DNA of 14,944 nt, taken from the NCBI GenBank assembly GCA_025201705.1, contig MU616736.1, positions 1-14,944 of the forward strand, read 5' to 3'. Each line of letters starts with the position of its first letter. Positions within the stretch are counted from its first letter, which is position 1. The notes under the pieces are model-generated. The model was not told the DNA's origin. It did not search any database and worked only from the letters and a program-made list of their open reading frames with translations. This document shows, in pieces, positions 1 to 8,431 of this stretch. This stretch comes from Dissophora ornata (lineage: Eukaryota; Mortierellomycota; Mortierellomycetes; Mortierellales; Mortierellaceae). The translations under genes were made by a program, and so were the position numbers.

Positions 1-200
1 TTTTTTGTCGACTTCTTTTCAAACGTTACCAGACTATTTGAATGAACTCGCTCTGTTAAGAAACATTGATGCTATGGTTCTAAAGGCGTCTAAATAAAAC
101 CTCCTGCTGTCAATCAAAGTGGGGGGGAAAAGTGAACAAGGGGGAAGTTTTCTCGCGCCCGGTAGAAAGAAAGAGAAGGATGAAAAGGCACTGAGCAAAT
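1..200. other. Intergenic, 3' side of the hexosaminidase gene
   Basis: This holds the presumed 3' untranslated region of the hexosaminidase gene, with no canonical AATAAA on the minus strand. On the plus strand an AATAAA at 93-98 could be the polyadenylation signal of a gene lying to the left of the window, which would make the two genes convergent. No coding region is supported. Confidence 0.4.
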
Positions 201-2051
201 TTAGTTGCCCAAGGCGGTCTGGTTGCGGAAGAGATCGCAAGCATGGGGGTGCTGCAAGCAGTACTTGGGGACCAAGGGGGCAGCGCCGATGCCACGAGCA
301 ACGAGGCGCTCGCGGAAGTCCTGGATACGGGCAGACATCTCGGTGGTGCGCTTGAAGCCAGCGCTGTTGCGGTTGCCGGACCAGAGCGACTCGGCATAGG
401 CAGCGGTACGGGGCCAGACCTTGGAGTCGACAACGGTCTCGTCGGCCTGCTCGGACCACAAGGCAGCCTCACCTCCGATGACGTGCTTGGCCTCATCAGC
501 AGTCAAGCCCTCGGTGAAGTCGTAGTTGTAGATACGCTGCCAGGTCTTGTAGGGAGCGCACCACGAAGCACCAGCGCCTCCATAGTTGACGGAGGTGGGG
601 GTGTAGGCCGAGGGGTTTTCGTTAAACGCATCCTGGATAGCCTGGGGCAGAGCTGGGGGCGAGTTGACGTTGTAGCGGGGGTCGTTGGTGACCCATCCAC
701 CGTGACCGCAGTCGAGGTACAAGAAATCGGCGGAGGTGACAATGATATCGTAACCCTTCTGGGCGAGGAGCTTGATATTGTCAACACCGTTGTTCCAGGA
801 CTGCATGATCACATCCTTGGGAATGCTCTTGGCGGAAAAGTCGGGCGACAGGACCGAGTCCTCCCACATGACCAGGCGACGGTTAGCCTTGTTCTTGAAG
901 ATGGGGAGAACCTTGTCAATGTACTGCTGAGCAAAGTCGGCGTAACCAGCACCGGGGTGAGCCTTGAACCAATCCTGGGAGGAGCTCGAGTAGTTGTAGC
1001 AGTAAGTCTGGAGCTCATCGAAACCGACGTGGAAGAGGTTGTCGGTAAAGAGGTTGCCCAGCTCGGTGTAGACATCCTTAATCAGCTTGTACGTGCCGGG
1101 GTAACCAATGTCGAGTTGACCGGGGTTGGGCTCGACAGCGCTGTGGTGGGTCCAGCCATCGTTATCCCACCAAGAATCGGCGCAAGTGACGGCCTTCTTG
1201 TCGACCTGGATCCAACCGGCAGAGGCGTGACCGGGCATGTCGACCTCGGGGTAGACGCGAACGCCGCGCTCACGACCGTACTGGATCAACTCCTTGACTT
1301 GCTTCTGGGTGTAGATCTCGCGGGCAGAGTAAGCATCCTTGGTCATCTGGGGGTGAACCTTCATTTCCATGGGCCACGACTGGTCATCGGTGAAATGCCA
1401 ATGGAAGACGTTGAACTTGGCGTACGACAAGGCATCGATCTGTCTCTTGAGGGAAGGGATGGGGTAGAAGTTACGCGAAGTGTCGTACGAGATACCACGG
1501 TGAGGGTACTTGGGGCCATCGGCAATGTGGACGGGCTGCTCGACCTGGAGGCCATGCTTGCCATCGCTGATGACGATCTGGTTGAGGGTTTGGAGGGCGT
1601 GAAGAGCACCCCAAACGGTCTTGGCCTTGATGGTACCCTTGCCAGTGGCTGTGATATCAAGGGTGTAGGTCTCGTCAACTCCGTGCTGGAGGTCGGCGTT
1701 CAAGTCCGAGACGACGACGTTGACAGTGTTGAGGGTGGCGGAGGAACCATGGCTGTCAGAGACGGGAGCGTCACCACGCTTAGTCATCACAGGGAAAGGA
1801 GGGTAGCTGGGGGGAGGCGCTTCCCAGGTCTGAGGAACCCAGCGCTCCTTCTTGATGAGATTGGCGGTGCGGGCGAAAGCCTTCTTGAGGACAGCGTTGT
1901 CGGGTCCGACGATCTTGAAGTCGTTGGAGACCTTGACGGGGCCCGAAGAAGCCCAGGTGATAGAGACAGGGGCGGGCAGAGGGTTGACCTTGACAGCCTC
2001 GGTGAGGGTGAGGGCCAAGAGACCGATAGCAGCAGCGATGGAGATCTTCAT
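201..2051 (-). CDS. Secreted beta-N-acetylhexosaminidase, GH20 family
   Basis: A single intron-less frame encodes 616 residues, the usual length for fungal GH20 enzymes. These enzymes release terminal N-acetylglucosamine (or N-acetylgalactosamine) from chitin oligomers and glycans by substrate-assisted catalysis. Residues 1-19 look like a signal peptide, with a hydrophobic core and a cut near TEA/VK, so the protein is probably secreted, vacuolar or wall-bound. An N-terminal GH20b-like domain spans about 22-160 and the catalytic barrel about 182-560. Visible motifs are HRGISYDTSRNF (183-194; Arg186 aligns with the substrate-binding Arg of human HexA), HWHFTDDQSWP (217-227), PEVDMPGHA (268-276) and the catalytic pair Asp345-Glu346 in HVGFDEL. 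Trp396, Trp419, Trp504 and GGEAALWSE (526-534) fit the sugar pocket. Possible N-glycosylation sites are NYS (353) and NQT (610). The ATG follows a CAAC context and begins the signal peptide. Third positions are strongly biased to C/G, which suggests high expression. The Phe before the catalytic Asp replaces the Gly seen in many homologues. Confidence 0.96.
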   Translation of the reverse strand: MKISIAAAIGLLALTLTEAVKVNPLPAPVSITWASSGPVKVSNDFKIVGPDNAVLKKAFARTANLIKKERWVPQTWEAPPPSYPPFPVMTKRGDAPVSDSHGSSATLNTVNVVVSDLNADLQHGVDETYTLDITATGKGTIKAKTVWGALHALQTLNQIVISDGKHGLQVEQPVHIADGPKYPHRGISYDTSRNFYPIPSLKRQIDALSYAKFNVFHWHFTDDQSWPMEMKVHPQMTKDAYSAREIYTQKQVKELIQYGRERGVRVYPEVDMPGHASAGWIQVDKKAVTCADSWWDNDGWTHHSAVEPNPGQLDIGYPGTYKLIKDVYTELGNLFTDNLFHVGFDELQTYCYNYSSSSQDWFKAHPGAGYADFAQQYIDKVLPIFKNKANRRLVMWEDSVLSPDFSAKSIPKDVIMQSWNNGVDNIKLLAQKGYDIIVTSADFLYLDCGHGGWVTNDPRYNVNSPPALPQAIQDAFNENPSAYTPTSVNYGGAGASWCAPYKTWQRIYNYDFTEGLTADEAKHVIGGEAALWSEQADETVVDSKVWPRTAAYAESLWSGNRNSAGFKRTTEMSARIQDFRERLVARGIGAAPLVPKYCLQHPHACDLFRNQTALGN

Positions 2052-2217
2052 GTTGACGAGAGGATATTAGGTGTTGGAGGTAGGGAGAGAGAGTGATGTG
2101 CGGGATAGACGAGGTATGGGGAAGGAGCGGAATGAGCGCGAGAGGCAATTGGGTCGAGTGGGAGTTGGCTGAGAGACAAGGAGAAAAAAAAAAGGTGGAT
2201 GTGGAGATGTCGGGAGT

Positions 2218-2224
2218 CTTTATA
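2218..2224 (-). promoter_or_regulatory. TATA box of the hexosaminidase gene
   Basis: The minus strand reads TATAAAG here, about 170 bp upstream of the ATG at 2051. The stretch between is pyrimidine-rich on the coding strand, as is common in fungal core promoters and 5' leaders. The transcription start would lie near 2190. This is inferred from the motif and spacing only. Confidence 0.55.
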
Positions 2225-3235
2225 GTCCTTTCCCGGACCAGTGGTCCATCGTTGTCTGTTCTTTCTGACGCCAGCGGATGTTTACTCTTCCTTGACCAAG
2301 AGAGAATGTGGGAGAGATTGTCAGGACTTCCAAAACAGCAGAGCCGGCAGTTTAGGGCGAGAGCAGACACAGAATTGAATGAAAAGAATGGCATTTCCGC
2401 GTAGACCAGACAGCGTGTGTAAAAATCCCGAGGCTTAACTTTGTCCACCGATCGTAATCTTGTAATCACTTTCAATTGCAAGACTAGTCCACAAACAGGG
2501 CTCACACTCATTTCCCTGTCCTGACTCGCTGGCTCTCACTTATTATTCTCTTGCCCACCATCGCCCACCATCATTCTTATTTTTTCATTCTTGGCCGCAC
2601 GCAGGTCCAGTGACTAGCATGCACTGTATTTAAACCTGTTAGGCCTGTATGGTAGCTCTGTTTTCGTCCTTCGACCACGCTGGGGAAGGAGCGTGAACTC
2701 ATTGCGACGGTTGTGCAATCGTGCTGGAAAAATGATCGGCCTTGTCTTCCCGACGCACGATACCGGTGCGCATTGTACCGTTAACTAGCATGATGCAGGT
2801 CATGGCCGAGCCAGCGCCTACCGTGCTGCTTTAGTGTAAAAGTGCAAACACAAAGAGGAAAAATAGGAGGATTAGTGTCTATGGCGTCCTTGCAGGGTGC
2901 ACTGGAAGGGTGTGAAAAACAAGAGCCGATTGTTGAGCGTGTGGTTCGAACGAGGGAAGAGCAGGGAGTGTGTGTAGTGTGCCCTGTTTGCGCTGTCCAT
3001 GTTGTCGGATTTGTTTGTTTGTCCGTGGAACAAGAGAGCGATTAGATGACTGATTTCGATCTGATTGGATGCGTGGTTGGTGGCACAGAACCTAATGCGC
3101 TTTGTCATGCGCCCAAATGCAAATCTAAACTTCAAAGGACAGCTCCCGACGGCATTTCCGTGCCATCGACGCTAATGTTATTGAATACATGCCCCGTCCC
3201 ATTATCTAGCTCCAACCTCCATCATCAACATCGAC
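2225..3235. other. Intergenic, no gene recognised
   Basis: About 1 kb upstream of the hexosaminidase promoter. I see only short open frames without family motifs. A 10-bp direct repeat (GCCCACCATC at 2553-2562 and 2563-2572) sits in a pyrimidine-rich stretch. The small frame starting at ATG 2881 (about 54 codons, several Cys) has no supporting context and is not called. Confidence 0.5.
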
Positions 3236-3289
3236 AACAACAACGAGTACAAGAACAACAACGAGTACAAGGACAACAACGAGAACGGT
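3236..3289 (+). repeat. 18-bp tandem repeat, three units
   Basis: Units lie at 3236-3253, 3254-3271 and 3272-3289. The first two are identical (AACAACAACGAGTACAAG) and the third has diverged at its ends. Because the unit is a multiple of three, the array stays open in two plus-strand frames. One reads repeats of NNNEYK and runs on through an Asn/Ser-rich stretch to a stop near 3318. The other reads QQQRVQ-type repeats and stops near 3290. It may be a remnant of a low-complexity coding exon or simply a microsatellite-like array. Confidence 0.75.
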
Positions 3290-4151
3290 AGCAATAATGG
3301 GAACAGCACCAGGAACTAGAGCAGCAGCAGGAACGAGAGAAGCAACAGAAATAATAGCAATGCAGCCGCACCACTACATCCATCTTCAGCACAAACAATG
3401 TCGGCTACTACCAAGGCACTTATTTCATTTCCTTAAGCAGCAGGAATGGAAGAGACTGAGCCGCTGATAAATGCGATCGCGACTTTGATTGTGACCAAAC
3501 CTTAAATGGTCCCACAGAAACAATGCCCACCTGCTGCACTGGTTCAACCCTTCCCAAGAGCGAAACCAGACAGATGAGCGACAGGGCTGAAAGAGCAGCA
3601 CAAACAAACCCAGAGCCTCGTTTTCATATAACCGATTGTCGTTATCACAGAACGAAAGGTTCTCGAACCAGATTCTCAAGATGACACTGCACATAACACA
3701 CACAGACACGTTTCTATCCCTTCTTCTGGATTCTCGATTCTTCGCCACTTCCTAAATCGCTCTCCAGTTTTGTGCACCCAAGATAAATCCATATTCGGAG
3801 TGGTTTAAACACCAATTGTGCTGATGCATTCGTTTGCAAAAATGAAAAGATCTTTCCGATAATAAAGAAAAACGCTAACAATCGTGCACAAGCATGTTAC
3901 AAAAACAAAATCTCCCTCCCCAAAGGGAGACATGGTCACGACGGGACGTTCTTTGTTGTTGTTGATCGTCGCTAATAATAGAGTCCAGTGCATGGAACAG
4001 CGTAAAGAATGAGGACAAATCTCCATCTGCGCGGTTTATGGCCCTATGCAGCCCTGGGCTTTGTGTGGTCATGGATGGAAACACAAAAACACACAGATCA
4101 ATCTTATCACCAACCATCTGTCTGCGTAGTCTAGAAGATCTTCGAGATATT
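3290..4151. other. Intergenic, CAG/AAC-rich then unassigned
   Basis: The first 80 bases continue the A/G/C-rich low-complexity composition of the tandem repeat (AGCAGCAGCAGG and similar). The rest has no recognisable gene. Minus-strand frames between about 3875 and 4150 read plausibly as protein and may be the tail of the interrupted gene to the right, but with no motif I can name. Confidence 0.35.
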
Positions 4152-5714
4152 TTAAGCATGTTTGGATTGCCGGAAAGCAACGGTGTTGTTACACCACTTG
4201 CACCGCGGAATGTCCGCCAGAATCCCCCTGATGTCCTCCTCAACTGCACTTTTTTTTTGTCGGCTCTTGTCCTCCTCCTCCTCCATTAGATGCTTCAGTC
4301 GCGTGAGAGGAAATCGTGTCTGCACCGCCATTTTGAGAGGCTCTGTTAGTGTGCCTCCCCAAAGCTGCGTAATTACCACAACAGGGTAAATGCTGACATC
4401 AAAATCATAACGGGAGGGAGAGCCTTCCCCACAATTTCTTCTGGACGATTGTTTGTTTGGTCCGTTAGAGTTTTTATGAAGGACTGGTGGGCAAACTTAG
4501 TTTTGTTGCCTGCATTATCTCTGCTCCATCACTCGGGAAAGGGGCAAGTCATCGACGCAGCTCAAATAGTCGTTTCTGCACAAAGAACTTGGGTGTACGC
4601 AGCTCAGTCAAATATTAGGTTTCAGTGAGAAAACCGATTAACACTAAACTTCTTATTCTCATCTTCCTCTGCATCTGGACCTTGACGCCAGGAAACTGTT
4701 GCTTGACCATAGCACTGTGCTCTTGTATTGTTTACTATAGCTTCCATATCCTCCTTGCAGCTCTTTGAACAATTTCATGTATCCAGCGTCTGTATCGAAC
4801 ACGTCAAGTTCTGGCTTAGAATCTGCCAACGCTTCTACAGTCTCCCTAAGCGACTCTCATTCTGGTCTTGCAAGGTAATCCGGCGCATGCAGCACAAGGT
4901 CGTGCATCTGAGTAGGATTCTTCTCCTCAGTATCGATATCATCATAGGAGCTTTCCATAGCATCGACCTCGAGTCCATCATACTCAGAGCTCGAGATCTA
5001 AGATGGGAATGGGTCAGCAACACAGCTAGAGGAAGAGTGCGATCTGAGGTTCCAGGAAATCTTCGTGACCCTCGGTTGCTCTGGTTCATCACACTCCAAT
5101 ACTCCAATCTTCACGCTCATCGTCCTCATTTCTGTCATGTAAATCATCACGAAGGACATTTGAAGTCGTGTCCTGGAGGTTGGAGTAGGATACGAACCTC
5201 TTTCTTGTGCTCCGTCAGGGGGTTTTGGCCAGTGACGTCTGCTTGCTCCTCAAATATGCAGTATCGCTAATTTTCTCCTCTCTATACGAAACAGAGGACG
5301 ATGTATTCTCAAGAGAAGGGTTAACAAGTGGAGTTCCAACACTTGTCATGGTTGAGAACAACTGACCGACATCAATAGGTTGGGTGAGGTGAGGTTCCAA
5401 CGATTAATATAAACGGGGTATGTTGTCCCAGTCCGTCAGGCAAAAGGAGCCTGCTATTTGCGACAGGCCTGCCTTAGCCGCTTTGATTGTTCGACAATTC
5501 CACAATCTCCATGTGGCAGCGACGTCTGCATTGAGCACTCCACATCCTCTTGGCCATAAAGATTCTCTATTCGATAGTTGGCCGTTTTACGCGACTGGAA
5601 CTCTTTTGGTTTAGAGTCCTTAAAGCGCCAAGGGTTGACTCTTGATATAGCTATGCTGCAGAGCCATCGCTGAGCTGGCGAATAGGAGACTTGTTGATGA
5701 TTTTGCTCATCCAT
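4152..5714 (-). pseudogene. Interrupted, unidentified protein-coding region
   Basis: The minus strand shows a chain of coding-like segments in shifting frames and no intact gene. It opens with an ATG at 5714 and an 86-codon frame ending in TAG at 5454. A frame from 5403 follows, broken by TGA at 5217-5215 but continuing to 5095. A 97-bp stretch at 5094-4998 looks like an intron. The same frame resumes from 4997 (acidic, with SSSEYDGLEVDAMESSYDD), is broken by TGA at 4859-4857, and runs on to about 4725. A one-base shift then leads into a segment with EHSAMVKQQFPGVKVQMQRK. Further segments reach about 4152, the last with CKWCNN. Most of these stops are one C-to-T change from CGA or CAG. The segments are acidic and hydrophilic, whereas the overlapping plus-strand frame (4728-5270, 180 codons, no ATG start) has the hydrophobic, Cys/Trp-rich look of an antisense shadow. 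I do not recognise the family. A gene with several unresolved introns is the main alternative to a decayed copy. Confidence 0.4.
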
Positions 5715-6096
5715 CTAAATTACCCCCAGCGTGGAATAATTTTGTGTTTGGGTCAATCACAGATTTTCTTTGTCTGCACTCTTATTCCTCTCCACCCATT
5801 CTTTCTTTCAATTACACACACATCTATTAGTCCTCTCCACCATGTTTATACTTCATACTATAGAGCATGAAGGCGCTGAATTGGGACATAGGTCACGGCT
5901 ACTTCCTTTTGTTATTTGTTCCCCAGTTCTTCGACCCTTTGCACTCACTCCATAAAGCCTAGAGAAAAACAAATCCAATTTGAGAGCAATCCGGGTGATT
6001 GCTGATATTACCCCCTCCCCTTCCTCCCCTTCTCTAATCAACACTGCATTGGCTTGGTTACGCCAACCCGTGGCGTCTCTTGTTAGATTGTTGCGA

Positions 6097-6315
6097 CTAT
6101 TCGGTAATGGCCATCACAGAGAGGAATGGAAGGAAGTTTATCACACAAAACATGAATTTACTGTGTTTTGTGCTCGCATTAGCTTGATTTGAGTAATGCA
6201 GGGCCGTCAGGGATCTGTCCTCAGCAAATCCTGAAAGGGGCGAAGTGAGCAGGGCGTACAATAACAGTGTTGCGAGATAAAGCAATGGCGCGCCATGGAG
6301 CCCGCATTTAATCAT
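6097..6315 (-). CDS. Possible small secreted or membrane peptide (72 aa)
   Basis: An ATG at 6315 opens 72 codons to a TAG. Residues about 9-25 form a hydrophobic stretch (PLLYLATLLLYALL) and are followed by SPLSGFAED, which resembles a signal-peptide cleavage region. The C-terminal end (FMFCVINFLPFLSVMAI) is again hydrophobic, so a two-pass membrane peptide is equally possible. There is no homology I recognise and no clear promoter. An ORF of this length can arise by chance, so this is a weak call. Confidence 0.15.
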   Translation of the reverse strand: MIKCGLHGAPLLYLATLLLYALLTSPLSGFAEDRSLTALHYSNQANASTKHSKFMFCVINFLPFLSVMAITE

Positions 6316-6837
6316 GTTACCATTATAAACATCAGGCACGACATAGATGATACAATCATGTATACAGTAAAGTGAGCAAGAATGAAGGCATGGTGGAGGC
6401 TAATGCGATAGCTTTAGTAGTCAGGGTAGCGCAATTCGCGGCTTTATGTAGAATCTAGATTTCAGAAGCGTACCTTAGTAACAAGGATTTTGATTCTACT
6501 CAGCTGAAAGAGGCTAATATGAGAATGGTGGGTATTCAACAGAACGTACTGCCCATCATGATAATTGCAACATCAGCATCATTACAGCTTCGAATTGAGG
6601 ACAAAGACCCTGAACGGTCATAGTGATAGGGGTGTTCACCAAAAGGTGGTCGGATTGCACTCGCCTTTGCTAGCACGCATAGTATAGTTGTGGGCTGTTG
6701 CGTCCGGTCAATGTTGGGAGGTGATTTGAGGCTACGCTGTGGTCAATAGCTTTGCGAGGGAATCAACTTCCGACGGCAATCACGTAGGCGCGGGTGATGG
6801 GTTATAAAGATGAAAGCCGAGCACAGTGGCTCTGGAG

Positions 6838-6866
6838 ATCCACCGAACGCGCTTAGTTCGATGGAT
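6838..6866 (-). other. Inverted repeat (11-bp arms, 7-nt loop)
   Basis: Arms at 6838-6848 and 6856-6866 are complementary except at one position. Read as minus-strand RNA the odd pair is a U-G wobble, so all 11 pairs can form. On the plus strand it would be a C-A mismatch. A plus-strand TATAAA lies 30 bp to the left at 6803-6808. The role is unknown. Confidence 0.5.
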
Positions 6867-7505
6867 ACGAATACGCAAGATGTGCAAGGACAAGTCAGCT
6901 GAATAGATGACTATCAAAACAGCATAGGTGCGTGTGCGCGCCAGGTCTTTAAGAATTTCACGAGGCGCGCTACATGATATTCATGACATCTACACTCCAG
7001 CTGCCATAACAACGCAGGGTTATATACTCTGTAGATTGGAAGGTGCTGCAATGAGATACTTGGTCAGGCAACACGGAAGAAAATGTCTCCAGAGATAAAA
7101 GTGGTTGCGTCGTGGACGTTTTCTCTGACAAACTATGGTAGAGAGCGAGTACAATTTACGTATGCCAGTTCGATGTACAGTTGCTTACTGGTGCTGCGTG
7201 GACCATAATCTCGAATGCTAAAGAAACCCCGGAATGCATTTCCTATATCCCATATCCGTCTGTGCTGTTTCTCGGGGAACGCGACACGGACGCGTCCTCA
7301 GAAAATTACCTGTCGCACAGCATGTGCGATATTCGATATCGACGCCATTATTTTCTAGGACAATGGGTCTCTAATCCGGTTCTACGGTGTAAGTCTATTG
7401 TTGATACTTTTAATGTTACAACTACGAAGACATCGTTTGGGAAAGTCTAACCGCTGGTTTGATCAATAGGACCGTGAAGCTTTGTGTGTCAGAAGATTGA
7501 GTTTT

Positions 7506-7523
7506 GTCACTTCGGTGACGTAA
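7506..7523 (+). promoter_or_regulatory. Hairpin with TTCG loop overlapping a CRE-like TGACGTAA site
   Basis: GTCAC-TTCG-GTGAC at 7506-7519 is a perfect 5-bp stem closing a TTCG tetraloop with C-G closure. TGACGTAA at 7516-7523 overlaps its right arm and matches the bZIP (ATF/CREB-like) consensus TGACGT(C/A)A. It lies about 130 bp upstream of the PAM17 start, where a promoter element would be expected. Whether it acts as a DNA site, an RNA hairpin or neither is not shown by sequence. Confidence 0.4.
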
Positions 7524-7654
7524 TTTTCGCGCCCATAGTCCTCGTTTCTGACCCTGTTTTTTCCTGATCAGGATCAGCTTCTCAACCTCGGAAACCGGAT
7601 TCAACCATCCACGCTCACGTTCATTCTTTCATTCACAACCAGCGCATCGATATT

Positions 7655-8431
7655 ATGGCCACTGCAGCTCTCAGAATGTCATTTATGACCGGCCGCACGG
7701 CATCGCGTGCTTGCCTTGCCAGATCTACTCCAGCGACCTCAGTCTCCCCTTTTTCTTCCCGCCACTTCTTGACCACCTCGACCCCTCTAAGGAACGCTCA
7801 GACCGCCTCCTCCACAGCCACCAGGACAGCTGCCGAACCAGCACCACAGGCGGCAGCCGGAGAGACCATGGAATGGAACACATACTTTGCGTTTCGCAGA
7901 TCTCGTCGTAATTATGAGCGTGTGTTTATGGCGCCGTGTGCTCTTGTAGGTCTTGTCGGAGCAGGATACTATTTCGCCCAGCAGGATTTCGATCCGACAC
8001 CGATCTTTGGAATGGATCAGTTCATGGTTTATTCCATTGGCACGGTCGCAGCTGGAGTTGTTGGATTGGCGGCGGGACCTGTTGTTGGAAACATGGTTTT
8101 TAGAGCTGCCAACTCGAAAGCGAAGCCTCTTGTCGACAGAGTAAGGAAAAAAAAGGCGAGATTTGATATGATGGTAGAAGGGAAACGAGGGGGGGACTAA
8201 GCATTAATATTTATGGATTTTCCCGTCTCTTTTTTTATTTACTATTAGATGGATAAAGAGTTTTTCAAGCACATTGTCAAGAATCGCGCTGATCCTAGTG
8301 CCAATTCCGTCCGCAACCCTATCCCAGACTTTTACGGTGAAAAGATCAAGTCTGTGAGCGAGTACCGTGCATGGCTTAGGAAACAGCGTGAATATCGCCG
8401 CAAAGCTCAGTTTTACGTTGGTGTTGATTAA
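7655..8431 (+). CDS. PAM17: Pam17, subunit of the mitochondrial import motor (two exons)
   Basis: Exons 7655-8140 and 8249-8431 join in phase 0 to give 222 residues, close to the usual size of fungal Pam17. Pam17 is an inner-membrane subunit of the TIM23-associated motor (PAM), where it supports the Pam16/Pam18 module that drives preproteins into the matrix. Residues 1 to about 50 are rich in Arg, Ser, Thr and Ala and lack acidic residues, as expected of a matrix-targeting presequence. The conserved block begins at MEWNTYFAFRRSRRNYE (72-88). Two membrane segments follow at about 90-108 and 123-148. The C-terminal signature is EFFKHIVKNRADPSANS (166-182), then NPIPDFYGEKI (185-195) and YRAWLRKQREY (201-211). 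Without splicing the frame runs into a stop at 8200 and loses this conserved C-terminus, so the intron is well supported. The ATG at 7655 has G at +4 and precedes the presequence. No membrane partner gene lies next to it. Confidence 0.95.
8141..8248 (+). other. PAM17: Intron of PAM17 (108 bp)
   Basis: The donor is GTAAGG after AGA, and the acceptor is ACTATTAG before ATGGAT. A T-rich tract precedes the acceptor and CTAAG at 8196-8200 is a possible branch site. Removing it joins KPLVDR directly to MDKEFFKH and restores the family alignment. Confidence 0.93.

Larger units (their letters stand above)
5715..7505. other. Intergenic, no intact gene recognised
   Basis: About 1.8 kb without a supported gene. 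It contains a pyrimidine-rich leader ending in CACCATG at 5838-5844, followed by only 37 codons. It also has a small minus-strand frame with a signal-peptide-like start (listed separately), a TATAAA at 6803-6808 on the plus strand and a hairpin at 6838-6866. A plus-strand frame at 7181-7450 has no ATG at its start and no motif. None of these is enough to call a gene. Confidence 0.45.

Noticed and set aside
243..2096. 617-codon plus-strand frame over the hexosaminidase gene
   Set aside because: It is antisense to a clear GH20 gene, has no recognisable domain, is rich in Val/Gly/Asp repeats typical of antisense translation, and is explained by codon bias.
2943..2953. GGTTCGAAC resembling a tRNA B box
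   Set aside because: No matching A box, acceptor stem or cloverleaf could be built around it. The similar sequence near 3659 (minus strand) also failed.
4728..5270. 180-codon plus-strand frame
   Set aside because: It starts at a TTG without an ATG, is rich in Cys, Trp, His and hydrophobic residues like an antisense shadow, and lies opposite acidic minus-strand segments that look more like coding sequence.
5442..5600. Minus-strand frame with NADVAAT resembling a RuvC-III motif of TnpB/Fanzor nucleases
   Set aside because: The other RuvC motifs and zinc-binding cysteines were not found, and the match is only a few residues in one of three equally readable frames.
8141..8200. Read-through C-terminus of Pam17 ending at 8200
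   Set aside because: It is intron sequence. Using it would remove the conserved C-terminal half of the motor domain, which follows in frame after splicing.
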